Shown: positions 14,678-21,312 of the stretch, piece after piece
How the letters are laid out: each line of letters starts with the position of its first letter
Position numbering within the stretch: position 1 is the first letter of the stretch
NCBI GenBank assembly: GCA_964452185.1
Contig: CAYVKO010000010.1
Span: 1 to 27,092 of the forward strand
DNA from: SW-6-46-9 sp964452185
Lineage (GTDB): Bacteria; Patescibacteriota; Minisyncoccia; Phycocordibacterales; SW-6-46-9
Direction: 5' to 3'
Length of the DNA stretch: 27,092 nucleotides
The notes under the pieces: model-generated
Told to the model about the DNA's origin: nothing
The model's database searches: none
What the model saw: only the letters and a program-made list of their open reading frames with translations
Program-made: the position numbers and the translations under genes

Positions 14678-14758
14678 TTATGGCCGTGTTAGCTTAGGAA
14701 TAAAAGCTGTTTCGTGGTTTCTTATATTGGTTTCAACTTCATTTACTAACTGGCGCAT
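14678..14758 (-). CDS. Recurring minus-strand mini-frame (26 codons), uncertain
   Basis: Reads MRQLVNEVETNIRNHETAFI then PKLTRP. The same frame recurs on the minus strand of site 3 (16055-16135: MRGLVGDVETEIKET..., also 26 codons from ATG), and without ATG at site 2 (15387-15464: WRGLVDDVGTEIRK... ending IPKLN), site 4 (16714-16788: WHKLMDDVEAKIRTN...FIPTFN) and site 5 (WHKLMDDVGANIKE...). Several differences are synonymous (TTA GTA versus CTC GTG; ACC versus ACT), hinting at selection on protein. It may be a real micro-gene, or an accident of a conserved DNA site. The DNA also forms a weak copy of the array site. Confidence 0.3.
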   Translation of the reverse strand: MRQLVNEVETNIRNHETAFIPKLTRP

Positions 14759-14838
14759 CATTTCTTAGCCTTAGCACTAGTGATTTGAAATTACTGGGCG
14801 AGCGGAATTCCTTCTGAATCGCAAAAATGGTTCCCTGA

Positions 14839-14844
14839 TATAAT
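14839..14844 (+). promoter_or_regulatory. -10 box for the 166-residue membrane protein gene
   Basis: A consensus TATAAT followed by exactly 6 nt and the ATG at 14851. Confidence 0.65.
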
Positions 14845-14850
14845 ACAGGT

Positions 14851-15351
14851 ATGGATAATTCCCACACAAAATTCAACCTACTCAACATCAACGCTCTCGT
14901 TGAAAATTTTAAGCAAAGGAGAGTTGGCGAATATTTAAAATTTAAATACCTGCTCGCTGAGATTATATTAATCACAACACTTGCTTCGATAAGCATGCAG
15001 ACGCCTCCTGCTGATAATTTGGAGTGGGTCTTGTATAGCGTACTGCTACTTTTTATGATAGTTATCGGGACAATTTACGCTTATAAGCAAAATAAGCAAG
15101 GTGATAATAGTGATTTCATCGCTCGGTACATCGCTGTGAGTTTCGTGATAACTATTAGGTTTATCATTACCTTAAGCCTCATTGGTGCTGTATTTGGTGT
15201 TTTTGCTGCTATAGCGCAGAACTTTGACGGACTTATAATCACACTGGAAGAAAGCGTAGTATTTAACCTGATCCTAAATGTACTGATAACGGGTCTGTAT
15301 TATTACCTAGTAGGTAAATACGTTAGAGAAATTGCTACCGCCAGAGAATAG
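14851..15351 (+). CDS. Four-helix membrane protein, hypothetical
   Basis: A 166-residue protein with a polar N-terminus (about 30 residues) and four hydrophobic segments at about 32-50, 58-77, 93-122 and 131-154, then a basic tail. The composition and helix spacing recall small PsiE-like or other four-helix inner-membrane proteins, but no motif settles it. The consensus -10 box fixes the start. Cassette-like position: a weak site copy lies before it (14730-14765) and site 2 after it (15432). I do not recognise the family. Confidence 0.7.
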   Translation: MDNSHTKFNLLNINALVENFKQRRVGEYLKFKYLLAEIILITTLASISMQTPPADNLEWVLYSVLLLFMIVIGTIYAYKQNKQGDNSDFIARYIAVSFVITIRFIITLSLIGAVFGVFAAIAQNFDGLIITLEESVVFNLILNVLITGLYYYLVGKYVREIATARE

Positions 15352-15431
15352 CCAAAATCCGATATAGATATTTTTCGTTCATCTGTTTAGTTTAATTTTG
15401 GAATGTTAACGAGCCGACCTATCTTTCTTAT

Positions 15432-15499
15432 TTCAGTTCCAACATCGTCTACTAGCCCGCGCCAGATAAAGAAATGTCGGCTTCGTGCCGATTTTTTTG
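15432..15499 (+). repeat. Site 2: array site with type I terminator
   Basis: Conserved lead-in TTCAGTTCCAACATCGTC, then AGCCCGCGCCAGATAAAG, which matches the tRNA-Asp tail and its downstream bases. A terminator follows (TCGGC/GCCGA, loop TTCGT, 15477-15491, then seven T), with the same loop as sites 0 and 4. It ends the cassette carrying the 166-residue protein and opens the next. Confidence 0.85.
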
Positions 15500-15520
15500 A
15501 TAGCTAAAAATAGCTGATGG

Positions 15521-15526
15521 TACAAT
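15521..15526 (+). promoter_or_regulatory. -10 box for the 188-residue membrane protein gene
   Basis: TACAAT, 8 nt before the ATG at 15535. It argues against the in-frame ATG at 15517, which lies upstream of it. Confidence 0.5.
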
Positions 15527-15534
15527 ATAAAAAA

Positions 15535-16101
15535 ATGGAGAATAAAAGTAAAGAAAGTAAAACGTCTTCCATAAGGAATAAACTTAACCTCACAGGGGCC
15601 AGCATCATGTTTTGGGTTTCGTTGATTATAAGTTTTATATCTGGCATCTACTTCATTTTATCCATCTTGGCTGGCAAGTTTTCTCTTTCAGTTGAACCGC
15701 TTCTTGCTCTAATAGTCAGCCTATTTTTCTTAAGAGTTTTTAGGGATAAGTATCAAGCGCTCAAAAACGGGGAAGCAAGTAATTCTTCTGAAGAAGAAAA
15801 AAGTTATTCGATAGGAAGGTTTAAGGTCAGAAAAAAAGTTATTGCAGCAGCTCTATTTGTTCCTTTTTTACTTTTGTTTCTAGTGGTGCTTGGCATTGGA
15901 GGAGTGGCTATGATAGGTGCTTCAGGATGGGGGTGGATAGGGGCAGCTATTATTATTACGGCGGTAACGGTAATTGGATTGCCTATTGCGGCACCTATGT
16001 TTAGTCGACTGACTCTCGGGTCCAAAGAGATGGCCGGCATCACGTTACTAGTTCTTATTGTGTTGTATGCTGTATCTTATTTTGGAAGCATGTTTCTTTA
16101 A
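15535..16101 (+). CDS. Membrane protein of the tRNA-Asp array, hypothetical
   Basis: A 188-residue protein: a charged N-terminus, two hydrophobic helices (about 24-66), a polar loop rich in Ser/Glu (about 80-105), then three Gly/Ile-rich helices to the C-terminus. No family is recognised. It fills the space between site 2 and site 3 almost exactly, its stop codon being one base before the conserved block of site 3. A shortened copy of its last ~55 bp with the same upstream terminator context lies at 21741-21788, so this gene travels with its flanks. Confidence 0.7.
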   Translation: MENKSKESKTSSIRNKLNLTGASIMFWVSLIISFISGIYFILSILAGKFSLSVEPLLALIVSLFFLRVFRDKYQALKNGEASNSSEEEKSYSIGRFKVRKKVIAAALFVPFLLLFLVVLGIGGVAMIGASGWGWIGAAIIITAVTVIGLPIAAPMFSRLTLGSKEMAGITLLVLIVLYAVSYFGSMFL

Positions 16102-16102
16102 T

Positions 16103-16193
16103 TTCAGTTTCAACATCGCCCACGAGCCCGCGCATCGATTTTAAGCTCTAATGCCAGGGCTTTTTTATTTTACGGTGTAGTGGAATTTGAGCT
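16103..16193 (+). repeat. Site 3: array site with type II terminator
   Basis: Lead-in TTCAGTTTCAACATCGCC, then GAGCCCGCGCATCGATTTTA as in site 1. A terminator follows (AAGCTCT/AGGGCTT, 16143-16149 with 16156-16162, six T), then ACGGTGTAGTGGAATTTGAG, close to the end of site 1 (ACGGTCTCGTGGAATTTGAA). It opens the next cassette. Confidence 0.85.
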
Positions 16194-16195
16194 GG

Positions 16196-16201
16196 TACAA
16201 T
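16196..16201 (+). promoter_or_regulatory. -10 box that sets the start at 16208
   Basis: TACAAT with exactly 6 nt to the ATG at 16208. The earlier ATG (16202) and TTG (16187) would lie upstream of, or at, the transcript start. Confidence 0.55.
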
Positions 16202-16207
16202 ATGAGT

Positions 16208-16717
16208 ATGCAGAATCTTTATCATTTTGCTCCAGAAGATATGGTTGGAGATGTTCTATATCCGCTGAATGAACTGAAAGAGATTTATCCTGAAGTATAC
16301 GAAGAACAAAAAAGTAAGTACGAAGGGCGTGAATTTGTTACGGAGAGAGAAATTCCCTACCTAAATTGTTTGTGGAATGACGTTCTTCATTTCACGGCCG
16401 TGCATCCACAAGAGATTAAGGAAGGCCTGGACTCCAGCCGAGACTTTAAAGCTTTTGTTATTGACTCCCATCAACTAGAACCATCTAATACTGTAATTTA
16501 TTTATATCAAGAAAAAGGTAGAGAATTGTCGGAGGATGACTTCAAATCTTACGACCCTAACGAGATAGGTCAGTATTCAGATCTACCTGAAGAAACTAAA
16601 GAATACTACCAAAAGATGCAAGAAGCAGATAGGCGACCACTGATGTTTGTGCGTGTACCACATATTTTATACCAAGGGTCTATAGATACATCTGATTTAG
16701 ATGTTATAGAAGTTTAA
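16208..16717 (+). CDS. Conserved hypothetical protein ('YHFAPED' type)
   Basis: A 169-residue soluble acidic protein opening MQNLYHFAPEDMVGDVLYPL. Further motifs are LKEIYPEVYEEQKSKYEGRE, IPYLNCLWNDVLHFTAVHP and RVPHILYQGSIDTSDL. I recall similar uncharacterised proteins scattered in other bacteria. The 'YHF...' opening resembles small ADP-ribosyltransferase-like or RES-like domains, but no catalytic set can be shown, so this is only a suggestion. It sits alone between site 3 and site 4. Its stop overlaps the stop of the minus-strand mini-frame of site 4. Scattered distribution would fit a transferred cassette gene. Confidence 0.7.
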   Translation: MQNLYHFAPEDMVGDVLYPLNELKEIYPEVYEEQKSKYEGREFVTEREIPYLNCLWNDVLHFTAVHPQEIKEGLDSSRDFKAFVIDSHQLEPSNTVIYLYQEKGRELSEDDFKSYDPNEIGQYSDLPEETKEYYQKMQEADRRPLMFVRVPHILYQGSIDTSDLDVIEV

Positions 16718-16756
16718 TTAAAAGTTGGAATAAAACTAACTCTATTAGTTCTAATC

Positions 16757-16859
16757 TTAGCCTCAACATCGTCCATGAGCTTGTGCCAGATAAAGGAAGG
16801 TCGGCTTCGTGCCGGCCTTTTCTTTTTCTCTTGTGAGACCAAGACCGGATTTGAACCTC
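16757..16859 (+). repeat. Site 4: array site with type I terminator and 74-bp repeat copy 2
   Basis: The lead-in with CAACATCGTCCATGAGC and TTGTGCCA (16757-16788) matches site 5 (19013-19044) at 30 of 32 bases. It runs into the 74-bp block 16785-16858, 73 of 74 identical to the tRNA-Asp terminator region 12974-13047. The terminator is GGTCGGC/GCCGGCC with loop TTCGT (16799-16817), followed by TTTTCTTTTT. Confidence 0.95.
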
Positions 16860-17062
16860 CTGTTCCCGTGGAGGAAAGCACCACAAGAGTATTTCTTCGC
16901 TTAGTTTTGTGCAAATTTTATAAAATTTTGCTCGAGGCACGGAGTTTGAACTAGATAATATCTTAGCTTGCTTTTATTAACTTTATATAGTGTTATCATC
17001 AAGCTAGGTATTGAGAGTTTTCTCAATTCGTACTCTATATACAACTACAAGAGGTGGCATAG
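16860..17062. other. Non-coding stretch with palindrome and antisense T-arm motif
   Basis: Holds a hairpin CCTCC/GGAGG near 16857-16875, a perfect 16-bp palindrome AAATTTTATAAAATTT (16913-16928), and CGGAGTTTGAACT (16940-16952), which reads on the minus strand as a tRNA T-loop with 3' half. A further hairpin ATTGAGA/TCTCAAT lies near 17012-17029. No coding frame is supported; apparent minus-strand frames here follow from tRNA-like sequence. Confidence 0.5.
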
Positions 17063-17116
17063 ATGAATAAATTTGTTTTTATTGAACTCACCGAACAAGC
17101 GAGCGGTCTGTCATAG
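17063..17116 (+). CDS. Possible 17-residue leader peptide
   Basis: The frame MNKFVFIELTEQASGLS begins 5 nt after GAGGTGG (17051-17057), one of only two strong Shine-Dalgarno sequences noticed in the window. It ends inside the terminator hairpin 17097-17129 that precedes the S9 peptidase gene. This layout (SD, short peptide, overlapping terminator) is that of an attenuator, where translation of the peptide could decide read-through. It could instead be a small RNA. The peptide shows no run of one amino acid that would name a signal. Confidence 0.3.
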   Translation: MNKFVFIELTEQASGLS

Positions 17117-17129
17117 ACCCCGCTTTTTT
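17097..17129 (+). terminator. Terminator or attenuator before the S9 peptidase gene
   Basis: Stems AAGCG/CGCTT (17097-17101 with 17121-17125) and GGTCT/AGACC (17105-17109 with 17115-17119), loop GTCAT, then six T. It lies between the short SD-led frame and the peptidase promoter TATACT (17142-17147). Confidence 0.7.
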
Positions 17130-17154
17130 ATTGCCAGTTGTTATACTAATTTTT

Positions 17155-18969
17155 ATGGAAAACCCAACCAAAAATATTGAGTCTGTAGAAAAATTTTTTA
17201 CTGTCGACAGTGTAAAATATATTTTTGCTGCTGAAAATAATCCAAATAGAGCTGTTGTCGTTTCTAACAAAACTGGTAATTACCAACTACATGCAGTAGA
17301 CTTTTTAACTAATTATAACCGTCAGGTAACAGATGCAGACGGCGGCAAAATCTTTGGTTCCATTTCATCAAATGGTGAGTATATTTACCGACTTAATAAC
17401 ACTGATGGGTCTGAGCATGGACACTTCATCAAAGAACCTTTTGACGGTGGCGGTGGGGTCGATATTTCTCCTGAATCAAAAAATTATTTTGCGTATGAGG
17501 TGGATGACAGTGAGGGTGGTAAAACAATTTGCTTTCGAGCATCAATTGATGATAAAAATCATGTTGCCGTATCAAAAAAAACAGGATCTGAATACGCTTT
17601 AGATCTCATATATAAGACCAGAAGTTCTCTAACTGAGGCAGTTTGCTCACCGAGCGGGTCCATGTTTGCAGTGGGTGAAGTAGATTCTAAGTCAGATAAA
17701 GAGCGGTTGGTATGTGGCGATACGAGCGGTGAAACAGTAAAGAAATCAGCCCCCTTCAAAAAGGCAAATCCAATTGCGTTTTCTGGGCAGGATAAAAATA
17801 AGTTATTAGTGCATGGCGCAAAAGGGGGCTGGCAGCGCCCGTTTTTTTTCGATATCGACACCGGAGAGTCTACATTTCTTACTCATACAAAATTCCGTGG
17901 GGATGTTTGGGTAATGCGGTGGATAGAAGAAGAGGATAAGCTCATCGTGTGTGATGTATTTGAAGCCAGACAGACATTGTATAGCTTGGATGTGAGTGAG
18001 AACAAATTAAAAAGAATTGGACCGGATTCTGGTAGTTTTAATTATCACTTTGGTTCTGTTGCGGTCGATGATGACAGTTTTATAGTGCGTTGGAGTGACT
18101 TCAATACATCACCGCGCCTTACATCTTCCAGTAGTCAGGCAGGATCTAAATTGACTAACTGGTCAGGTAGTCTGTCTACAGATCATAGGATAGAGAGCGT
18201 TACAACCCCGTCGTCTGATGAGCAGTTAGTACAGTTGTGGATAGTGAAACCGAAGGGTGCTGAAAGTAAAATACCGTTTGTGTTGGACATACACGGCGGA
18301 CCGCATGGAGTTACTTTGAACGAATTTTCCCCAAAAGCTTTGGCGTGGGTTAAAAATGGATTTGGCTACTGTGCAGTTAATTATCGCGGCTCAACAAGCT
18401 TTGGTAGAAACTTTGAAAAACAGATTTATGGCAACCCTGGTTTTTTTGAGGTGGAAGACACCGTGGCAGCACGAAACTGGTTGGTAAACAATGAATACGC
18501 AGGTTCTGATCAAGTTATTTTACATGGGTGGTCATGGGGTGGATACGTTACGCTTTTGGCGTTGGGGAAATATCCAGAATTATGGGCTGGCGGTGTTGCT
18601 GGCTCGGCGATCGGGGATTGCGTTGCTCAGTATAAAGATGAGCCAGCATATTTCCAGGCCAAAGACCAAGAACGTTTTGGTGGAACACCGGAAGAAGTCC
18701 ACGAGCAATATGTCAAAAGTTCACCGATTACATATGCCGAAAAAATTCAGGCACCAGTGCTTTTGATTCATGGAAAAAACGATGTTCGGTGTCCCGCACG
18801 GCAGATTAAGAACTTCAAGAACGTGTTAGAAATGCACGAAAAAGACGTTGATATTTCCTGGTTTGAAACGGGTCATACTGGTAGTTTTACAGATACTAGG
18901 TTGCGGATAAAAAACGCTCAGAATGCGATAAAGTTTGCGAAACGGGTAAGTGGAAAAGGTAAAAAATAA
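17155..18969 (+). CDS. S9 family (prolyl oligopeptidase-like) serine peptidase
   Basis: A 604-residue cytosolic protein. Residues about 1-345 look like a beta-propeller (repeated short strands, DG and SP.GS turns). Residues about 360-604 are the alpha/beta-hydrolase domain, with DIHGGPHG (oxyanion region), the nucleophile S460 in GWSWGG (usual form GxSxGG), D543 in GKNDVRCP and H574 in TGHTG. S9 enzymes cleave short peptides or release N-terminal di- or acyl-aminopeptides. The subtype cannot be fixed, though the propeller plus HGWSWGGY core suits the DPP/acylaminoacyl branch. It is the sole large gene between site 4 and site 5. TATACT stands 7 nt before the chosen ATG. Confidence 0.9.
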   Translation: MENPTKNIESVEKFFTVDSVKYIFAAENNPNRAVVVSNKTGNYQLHAVDFLTNYNRQVTDADGGKIFGSISSNGEYIYRLNNTDGSEHGHFIKEPFDGGGGVDISPESKNYFAYEVDDSEGGKTICFRASIDDKNHVAVSKKTGSEYALDLIYKTRSSLTEAVCSPSGSMFAVGEVDSKSDKERLVCGDTSGETVKKSAPFKKANPIAFSGQDKNKLLVHGAKGGWQRPFFFDIDTGESTFLTHTKFRGDVWVMRWIEEEDKLIVCDVFEARQTLYSLDVSENKLKRIGPDSGSFNYHFGSVAVDDDSFIVRWSDFNTSPRLTSSSSQAGSKLTNWSGSLSTDHRIESVTTPSSDEQLVQLWIVKPKGAESKIPFVLDIHGGPHGVTLNEFSPKALAWVKNGFGYCAVNYRGSTSFGRNFEKQIYGNPGFFEVEDTVAARNWLVNNEYAGSDQVILHGWSWGGYVTLLALGKYPELWAGGVAGSAIGDCVAQYKDEPAYFQAKDQERFGGTPEEVHEQYVKSSPITYAEKIQAPVLLIHGKNDVRCPARQIKNFKNVLEMHEKDVDISWFETGHTGSFTDTRLRIKNAQNAIKFAKRVSGKGKK

Positions 18970-19012
18970 ACCCTACTCTGTATTAGTTTTGGATGTAACT
19001 ACTTCCTTTATG

Positions 19013-19044
19013 TTAGCTCCAACATCGTCCATGAGCTTGTGCCA
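19013..19044 (+). repeat. Site 5: last clear array site
   Basis: A 32-bp block with CAACATCGTCCATGAGC and TTGTGCCA, 30 of 32 identical to 16757-16788. It lies 43 nt after the peptidase stop. The terminator that follows the core at sites 0, 2 and 4 is missing here: the homology stops at GCCA, as expected for the outer boundary of the last inserted unit. Confidence 0.9.
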
Positions 19045-19118
19045 ACAGACAGTGTTTAAACTAAAGCTATTCGAAGGGGTGGTTTTAGTAATTTAGTAGG
19101 TGAAGGCATTAAAACTGC

Positions 19119-19145
19119 TATACTTGCAATATACCCTGAGAGGGT
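19119..19145 (+). promoter_or_regulatory. Promoter with CsoR-like operator
   Basis: The -10 box TATACT (19119-19124) is followed by ATACCCTGAGAGGGT (19131-19145). Its perfect arms ACCCT/AGGGT flank GAG, like the TACCC-N-GGGTA-type operators of CsoR copper sensors. It covers the expected transcription start of the copper ATPase transcript, so a bound repressor would block initiation. The -35 box is poor. Confidence 0.5.
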
Positions 19146-19156
19146 GAATGTAGTGC

Positions 19157-19204
19157 TTGGATCAAAAATACAAAAGTCGACTTAAACGCATTGAAGAAGT
19201 GTAG
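19157..19204 (+). pseudogene. Possible truncated CsoR start (15 codons)
   Basis: A TTG-initiated frame reads LDQKYKSRLKRIEEV and stops. The segment resembles the conserved first helix of CsoR/RcnR repressors (RLKRIEGQVRGI), cut just where GQ should follow. It lies between a CsoR-like operator and a copper ATPase, which is where csoR often sits. It may be the residue of a deleted csoR, or a chance frame acting as a leader peptide. Evidence is one short match plus context. Confidence 0.3.
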
Positions 19205-19219
19205 ACTTTCAAATAAAAC

Positions 19220-21223
19220 ATGAATCACGACGAGTCACATGATCACAACAAAAACGGGCACGACCACCACAATCATCACGCCATGATGGTGAAAGATTTT
19301 CGCAAGCGCTTCTGGATATCAGCAATACTCTCTTTGCCGGTGCTTTTGCTTTCATCTGTAATTCAAGGATGGCTCGGTTTTTCGTTTATGTTTACTGGTG
19401 GTTCATGGGTGGCATTTGGGCTGGCTGCTTTTATTTATATTTACGGAGGTTGGCCATTTCTGACTGGAGCAAAAGATGAGCTGACGGACAGAAGTCCGGG
19501 CATGATGACGTTGGTGGCGATTGGCATCACGGCAGCTTTTGGGTATTCGCTGGCAGTTCGGTTAGGGCTCGCTGGTGAACCGCTATTGTGGGAATTGGTA
19601 ACGCTGGTGGATGTAATGCTTTTGGGGCACTGGATTGAGATGAGAAGTGTAATGGGGGCTTCAAACGCACTGCAAGAGCTGGCGAAGCTTTTGCCGGATG
19701 AAGCACATCGGGTGGTTGATGGTGGTTCCACAGAAACTGTTCCTGTAAGCGAGCTTCAAGATGAAGATGTTGTGCTTGTAAAACCCGGAGAGAAGATACC
19801 GGTGGATGGTCAAGTCATCAAGGGGCAGACAGAGATTGATGCATCGATGGTAACTGGAGAGTCGAAGTTGGTAGCCAAAGAGGTAGGCGATGAGGTTATT
19901 GCTGGCTCAATTAATGGTGATGGATCAATTCGGGTGGAGATTCAGAAGACTGGAGAAGATACCTATCTCTCACAAGTAATGGAGCTGGTGAAGAGTGCGC
20001 AAGCCCAGAAATCACAAACACAAAAATTTGCAGATAAAGCAGCTGGCGGACTGGCGTATGTTGCTGTTTCAGCCGGCTTAATCACTCTTCTTGGGTGGCT
20101 GTTTCTTTCGGGTCAACCGCTTTCGTATGTGATGCAGCGCACTATCGCGGTGGTGGTGATTGCTTGTCCGCACGCACTTGGTTTAGCGATTCCGCTTGTT
20201 TCTTCTATCTCTACCTCGATGGCGGCAAAACAAGGGTTGTTAATAAAGAATCGTACTGCATTTGAGCAAGCGGGTAATATCAATGCAGTGGTGTTCGATA
20301 AGACCGGAACGCTCACAAAGGGAGAATTTGCTGTCGATAACGTGGTAGTCCTTGATAATAAGAGCGAAAAGAATGTTCTTACTATTGCTGGGTCGCTTGA
20401 AACGGAAAGTGAGCATCCGATTGGTAAAGCAATTGTAGAAAAAGCTCAGACAACGTTGCCGGCCGAAGACTTCAAGGCGCTTCCTGGTCAGGGTGTTGAA
20501 GGCAGGGTAGAAGGGCAGATGTATCGGGTTGTGAGTCCAAATTACCTTGAAGAAAACAGTATCGAAATACCGGATAGTAAAACCGTTCAAGAAGCAATTA
20601 CGGCTGGCAAGACTGTTGTATATCTTTTGGAAGACGACCGTGTACTAGCAGCAATTGCACTTGATGATGTGGTGCGTGAAAGTGCTAAACTGGCGGTCGA
20701 TGAATTAAAAAAGGCTGGTATTACGCCGGTCATGCTTACGGGCGATGCACAGGCGGTTGCAAATCGAGTTGGAAAAGAGCTTGATATACAAGAGATATAC
20801 CCAGAAGTTCTGCCAGACGAAAAGGCGAAGACTATCGAGAAAGTCAAAGAGCGGTTTGCAGTAGTGGCAATGGTTGGTGACGGCGTCAATGATGCACCGG
20901 CGTTAGCAACAGCGGACGTAGGTATTGCCATTGGGTCTGGTACGGATGTGGCGGCAGAGACCGCTGATATTGTGCTTGTCAATGACAACCCGAAAGATGT
21001 AGTTGCGGTCATCGGTCTCGGTAAACGTACATATCGTAAGATGGTGCAAAATCTCTGGTGGGCGGCTGGATACAATATCGTTGCGCTACCGTTGGCTGCC
21101 GGAGTACTGGCATGGGCTGGAGTTGTACTTTCACCGGCTGTTGGTGCAGCTCTGATGGCTGCGTCAACGGTTGTGGTTGCAGTTAATGCAACACTGTTAC
21201 GAAAAGAGGCTAGTAATTCTTGA
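19220..21223 (+). CDS. copB: Copper-type P1B-3 ATPase (CopB-like)
   Basis: A 667-residue heavy-metal exporter. The N-terminus is His-rich (HDHHNHH within the first 25 residues), in place of an HMA domain. Key motifs: actuator TGES near 213-216; CPH at 316-318, the mark of P1B-3; phosphorylated D360 in DKTGTLT; HP motif H399-P400; GDGVNDAP; penultimate helix N-x6-YN-x4-P; and last helix MAAST at 646-650, where P1B-3 pumps usually have MSxST. P1B-3 pumps are linked to Cu(II)/Cu(I) and Ag(I) export across the cytoplasmic membrane. A CsoR-like operator and a possible csoR remnant precede it. The -35 box of the next gene overlaps its stop codon. Confidence 0.92.
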   Translation: MNHDESHDHNKNGHDHHNHHAMMVKDFRKRFWISAILSLPVLLLSSVIQGWLGFSFMFTGGSWVAFGLAAFIYIYGGWPFLTGAKDELTDRSPGMMTLVAIGITAAFGYSLAVRLGLAGEPLLWELVTLVDVMLLGHWIEMRSVMGASNALQELAKLLPDEAHRVVDGGSTETVPVSELQDEDVVLVKPGEKIPVDGQVIKGQTEIDASMVTGESKLVAKEVGDEVIAGSINGDGSIRVEIQKTGEDTYLSQVMELVKSAQAQKSQTQKFADKAAGGLAYVAVSAGLITLLGWLFLSGQPLSYVMQRTIAVVVIACPHALGLAIPLVSSISTSMAAKQGLLIKNRTAFEQAGNINAVVFDKTGTLTKGEFAVDNVVVLDNKSEKNVLTIAGSLETESEHPIGKAIVEKAQTTLPAEDFKALPGQGVEGRVEGQMYRVVSPNYLEENSIEIPDSKTVQEAITAGKTVVYLLEDDRVLAAIALDDVVRESAKLAVDELKKAGITPVMLTGDAQAVANRVGKELDIQEIYPEVLPDEKAKTIEKVKERFAVVAMVGDGVNDAPALATADVGIAIGSGTDVAAETADIVLVNDNPKDVVAVIGLGKRTYRKMVQNLWWAAGYNIVALPLAAGVLAWAGVVLSPAVGAALMAASTVVVAVNATLLRKEASNS

Positions 21224-21312
21224 CATATTGTATATTTCATGCATAGTAACAGTTGCACACATGGATATGTGTGAGAAGACTCGTTCTTTTCACTAAAACA
21301 AGAGGTGCTCGT
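21220..21312 (+). promoter_or_regulatory. Promoter and structured leader of the 115-residue gene
   Basis: TTGACA (21220-21225) overlaps the ATPase stop; a weak -10 (ATAGTA) follows 17 nt later. The leader has a perfect hairpin CACACAT/ATGTGTG (about 21256-21273) and ACAAGAGGTG, a strong Shine-Dalgarno, just before the ATG at 21313. The leader at 17012-17062 has the same order: hairpin, spacer, ACAAGAGGTG, ATG. Confidence 0.5.

Noticed and set aside
16704..16940. Minus-strand frames of 66 and 78 residues over site 4
   Set aside because: Same cause as above; only the last 24 codons show protein-like conservation and are discussed as the mini-frame.
12974..19044. CRISPR array
   Set aside because: Repeats are spaced by hundreds to thousands of bases with genes between, and no cas gene is present.
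12974..19044. Classical integron
   Set aside because: No intI gene is in the window and the sites do not show the R''-L''/L'-R' attC pattern; similarity is only in layout.
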